Below, piece by piece: positions 43,589 to 47,025 of a stretch of DNA of 47,025 bases (position 1 is the stretch's first letter; every line of letters begins with the position of its first letter). The notes beneath the pieces are model-generated. The model was not told the origin of the DNA, did no database searches, and saw only the letters and a program-made list of their open reading frames with translations. The stretch comes from Streptomyces sp. NRRL S-337 (GTDB lineage: Bacteria > Actinomycetota > Actinomycetes > Streptomycetales > Streptomycetaceae), in NCBI RefSeq assembly GCF_000720175.1, contig NZ_JOIX01000054.1, positions 1 through 47,025 on the forward strand, read 5' to 3'. The position numbers and the translations under genes were made by a program.

Positions 43589-44005
43589 TCACTGGGCGGC
43601 CGCGACACCGGTGGCGAAGGAGGTGTCGCAGACCGGGCGGGAGTAGGCCTGGGCGCGGTGCGCGGCACCGTACTTGGCGACCGCTGCCCGGCCGAGGTCA
43701 CGTGCGATCGAGGCGCAGTGCCTGGCGAGCGAGGGGTGCTTGGTGGTCGCCTTCTGGAGGTCGGTGAGGGCGACGCCGGGGTCCTTCTCCTGGAGCTCCA
43801 CCAGGAGACGCTTGCGCAGGGCCTCCTGCGGGGCGGCCGGGTCGGCCTTGGTGGAGGCGCTCCCGGAGGACGCGGTCAGCATCTGGGAGTCGGTGGCCGT
43901 CGTCGCCCACGGGACCCGGGTGACCGCGAGGGTCCCGGAGAGTACGAGGACGACGGGGAGGACGAGGGCGAGGGTTCTGCCGATGCGGCGGGCTGCGGAG
44001 TTCAC
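43589..44005 (-). CDS. Small secreted or membrane-anchored protein of unknown function
   Basis: 138 residues from GTG 44005. RRIGRTLALVLPVVLVLSGTLAVT is an N-terminal signal anchor or signal peptide. The mature part is helical (QEALRKRLLVELQEKDPGVALTDLQKATTKHPSLARHCASIARDLGRAA) with two cysteines, CAS and VCDTSFATG, that could form a disulfide. TACCAT lies 7 nt before the GTG, suggesting a leaderless mRNA. The C-terminal pattern (HCASIARDLGRAAVAKYG ... VCDTSFATG) is reminiscent of a conserved actinobacterial exported family; no function is known to me. Confidence 0.75.
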   Translation of the reverse strand: MNSAARRIGRTLALVLPVVLVLSGTLAVTRVPWATTATDSQMLTASSGSASTKADPAAPQEALRKRLLVELQEKDPGVALTDLQKATTKHPSLARHCASIARDLGRAAVAKYGAAHRAQAYSRPVCDTSFATGVAAAQ

Positions 44006-44226
44006 GGTCGTGATGGTAGCGAGGAGTGATGATTTGGCGACATTTGGTCACCTTATCGAGCGACGTAATGCCTCGTCGGTCCAGTAGTGATGTTGACGCA
44101 CTGGTACGAAAAGCCCGTTCTGTCCCCAGTGGTGCGGCGCCGTACGGCTGTGAACGCAGCGGTGGCGGCGCCGGGTCCTACCCGCCACCGCCACCACTCA
44201 CACTCCGGCCCGCTGCCGGCTCCGGC

Positions 44227-45363
<1,137 letters not shown>

Positions 45364-45415
45364 GGTGATGAGTCCCTTCACCGGCAGGAACGTGCCGGAC
45401 GATCCGAGTAAAAGG

Positions 45416-45431
45416 AGTGGTTTAGTCCACT
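45416..45431. promoter_or_regulatory. DasR-responsive element (dre-like) upstream of msiK
   Basis: AGTGGTTTAGTCCACT is a 16-bp imperfect palindrome with 13 of 16 bases matching the dre sequence ACTGGTCTAGACCACT as I remember it. It ends 53 bp before the msiK start. Confidence 0.7.
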
Positions 45432-45543
45432 GATGCGGACTTCCCCGTGACGCTACCCGCGGCGGCCCTCCGTGTCAGTAGTCCAGCCCCACCAAATTAA
45501 GGAACCCGCCACCCGGCGCGCCTGGGTACACTTCTTCCGGCGC

Positions 45544-45617
45544 GCCTCCTTAGCTCAGCTGGTCAGAGCACCGCTCTTGTAAAGCGAAGGTCGTCGGTTC
45601 GAATCCGACAGGGGGCT
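45544..45617 (+). tRNA. tRNA-Thr (anticodon UGU)
   Basis: 74-nt cloverleaf: acceptor GCCTCCT / AGGGGGC (one G-U pair), D-arm GCTC-GAGC, anticodon loop CTTGTAA giving TGT, T-arm GTCGG-TTCGAAT-CCGAC, discriminator T. The anticodon stem has one C-A mismatch at its base. The 3' CCA is not encoded. Confidence 0.93.
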
Positions 45618-45801
45618 CTGAGTGTGAATGAACAGGGATGAACGGGACGAAGCCCCGGGCCGGTGGTGGCCTGGGGCTTCGTGTGTTTCGTCGGGGGGTG
45701 CTTCCGGAGTCGGTCGGGTGGGGGCCCGGGGGCGTCGAGGAGTCGCTCGTTGCGGCGGGTTTGGGGTGGGGTGGTGGGGTTCGCGGCGTAAGTTCGCCGG
45801 C

Positions 45802-46917
45802 ATGGTGACTTCGATGACGCATGAGGACTACGAGCGGCGGTTGGAGCGGGCGGGGCGGGCGGCGGCCGTTGCCGGGCTGGCCGGGCTGCTGGTGACGCCG
45901 GGGCCGGATCTGGTGTGGCTGTGCGGCTACCGGCCGCCCGCGGTCACCGAGCGGCTGACGGCTTTGCTGATCGAGCCGGGCCGGCGTTCGCGGCTGCTGG
46001 TGCCCGTATTGGAGCAGCCGGATGCTGAGCACTCCGTCGGGGCGGCCGCGCTGGACGTCTCCGGGTGGAGTGATGGTGCGGACCCGTATGCGGAGCTCGC
46101 CGAGTGGATGCGTCCGGAGGGGCGTTACGGGGTGTCGGACGCGACCTGGGCGCTGCATCTGCTGGGCCTCCAGCGGTCGGTGCCGGGGGCGGGGTACGCG
46201 GCGCTGACGGAGGTGCTGCCGATGCTGCGCGCCGTCAAGGACGCCCACGAGGTGGCGCGGCTGGCGGCGGCCGGGGCGGCCGCGGACGCCACGTACGAGA
46301 AGATCCTGGGCGTTCGCTTCGAGGGGCGGCGGGAGTCGGAGGTGGCCGCGGACCTGGCCCGGCTGCTGATCGAGCACGGGCACAGCCAGGTGGACTTCAC
46401 GGTCGTCGGGTCGGGCCCCAACGGCGCCAATCCGCACCACGAGGCGGGGGAGCGGGTCATCGAGGACGGCGACATGGTCGTGCTCGACTTCGGTGGGCTG
46501 AAGGACGGGTACGGGTCGGACACGTCGCGCACCGTTCACGTGGGCGAGCCGTCCGCCGAGGAGCGCAAGGTGCACGACATCGTGCGGGAGGCGCAGCAGG
46601 CGGCCTTCGAGGCGGTGCGGCCGGGCATCGCCTGCCAGGACGTCGACCGGGTGGCCAGGAGGGTGATCAAGAGCGCGGGGTACGGCGAGTACTTCATCCA
46701 CCGGACCGGGCACGGCATCGGGGTCACCACGCATGAGCCGCCGTACCTGGTGGAGGGCGAACATCTGCCGCTCGTACCGGGGATGTGTTTCTCGATCGAG
46801 CCGGGGATCTATCTGCCGGGGCGGTTCGGGGTGCGGATCGAGGACATCGTGACGTGCACGGAGACGGGCGGCCGACGGCTGAATGAGACGGCGAGGGGGA
46901 TGGCGGTGGTGCGGTAG
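45802..46917 (+). CDS. pepP: Xaa-Pro aminopeptidase / M24 metallopeptidase
   Basis: 371 residues, cytoplasmic. A creatinase-like N domain (LVTPGPDLVWLCGYRPPAVTERLTALLI) precedes the pita-bread M24 domain. The five metal ligands are visible: Asp in VVLDFGG, Asp in GYGSDTSRT, His in HRTGHGIGV, Glu in FSIEPGIYLPG and Glu in VRIEDIVTCTE. It removes N-terminal residues preceding proline, or acts as a related dipeptidase. TAAGTT (45789-45794) sits 7 nt before the ATG, indicating a leaderless message. Beyond the stop about 90 bp remain with nothing seen before the adapter. Confidence 0.9.
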   Translation: MVTSMTHEDYERRLERAGRAAAVAGLAGLLVTPGPDLVWLCGYRPPAVTERLTALLIEPGRRSRLLVPVLEQPDAEHSVGAAALDVSGWSDGADPYAELAEWMRPEGRYGVSDATWALHLLGLQRSVPGAGYAALTEVLPMLRAVKDAHEVARLAAAGAAADATYEKILGVRFEGRRESEVAADLARLLIEHGHSQVDFTVVGSGPNGANPHHEAGERVIEDGDMVVLDFGGLKDGYGSDTSRTVHVGEPSAEERKVHDIVREAQQAAFEAVRPGIACQDVDRVARRVIKSAGYGEYFIHRTGHGIGVTTHEPPYLVEGEHLPLVPGMCFSIEPGIYLPGRFGVRIEDIVTCTETGGRRLNETARGMAVVR

Positions 46918-47006
46918 GGGGAGGGGTGGGGCCCGGCGGCGTAGGGGCGGGACCGGGCCCCGTCGGTCTGCGATCTCAGGTTCGGTGGGCATCAACGGTT
47001 GGGGGG

Positions 47007-47025
47007 CTGTCTCTTATACACATCT
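47007..47025. other. Nextera transposase mosaic-end adapter (artefact)
   Basis: CTGTCTCTTATACACATCT is exactly the 19-bp Tn5 mosaic end used in Nextera libraries. It ends the window, so it is residual adapter on a contig end and not genomic sequence. Confidence 0.95.

Noticed and set aside
45550..46995. 481-residue minus-strand open frame at the right end
   Set aside because: It covers the tRNA-Thr and the antisense of the M24 peptidase, and has His/Arg/Pro-rich shadow composition.

Overview
The window is a high-GC actinobacterial chromosome segment, almost certainly Streptomyces. The evidence is the strong G/C third-position bias, GTG starts, and the presence of mycothiol genes (mshA, mshD), msiK, the phoU/phoRP locus and carD-ispD-ispF-cysS. 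From memory, the order resembles a condensed version of the S. coelicolor SCO4141-SCO4241 region; no search was run. The last 19 bases (47007-47025) are the Nextera transposon mosaic end, so the right edge is a contig end with untrimmed adapter.

Left part (1-19638). A secreted 5'-nucleotidase is divergent from mshD. Next come a broken ABC exporter gene with a 55-residue His/Arg-rich peptide gene upstream of it, a polyphosphate operon (ppk-CHAD-Nudix, overlapping genes), a frameshifted aldo/keto reductase divergent from an XRE/MmyB regulator, two SAM methyltransferases, mshA-YbjN, a secreted lipase-like hydrolase, a small zinc ribbon protein, an MFS transporter and gpmA.

Middle (19620-28943). 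A 9.3-kb integrative element sits in the 3' end of gpmA, bounded by a 20-bp direct repeat. It encodes a tyrosine integrase, an excisionase, a P-loop ATPase, an HNH nuclease with a repeat-coded tail, a fused XRE-sigma-winged-helix regulator (the last three coupled by ATGA overlaps), a divergent GntR regulator and an XRE-TPR protein. No TraB/FtsK-type transfer gene, prim-pol or phage structural gene is visible. About 1.6 kb at its right end is non-coding and dense in hairpins. Three operator-like arrays built from GCTA-N4-TAGC palindromes with identical spacing occur at 21107-21152, 27460-27505 and 28732-28777. Two clusters of AGCGTCCGC repeats and a GTTCACG cluster are also present. This element is the most unusual part of the window.

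Right part (28944-47025). It holds a small membrane protein, an SCO4226-like nickel-binding protein convergent with a Cys-rich mini-protein, phoU divergent from phoR-phoP with two PHO-box modules between them, a lipoprotein, carD, the isoprenoid genes ispD-ispF, an F420/PPOX-type protein, cysS, an rRNA 2'-O-methyltransferase, a DoxX-like membrane protein, a nucleotidyltransferase, the shared sugar-ABC ATPase msiK with a DasR-like site, tRNA-Thr(UGU) and a Xaa-Pro aminopeptidase. Phosphate is a recurring theme (nucleotidase, ppk-CHAD, phoU/RP), as is mycothiol and redox (mshA, mshD). Eleven genes show a TAnnnT box only 6-7 nt before the start codon, which indicates leaderless mRNAs.
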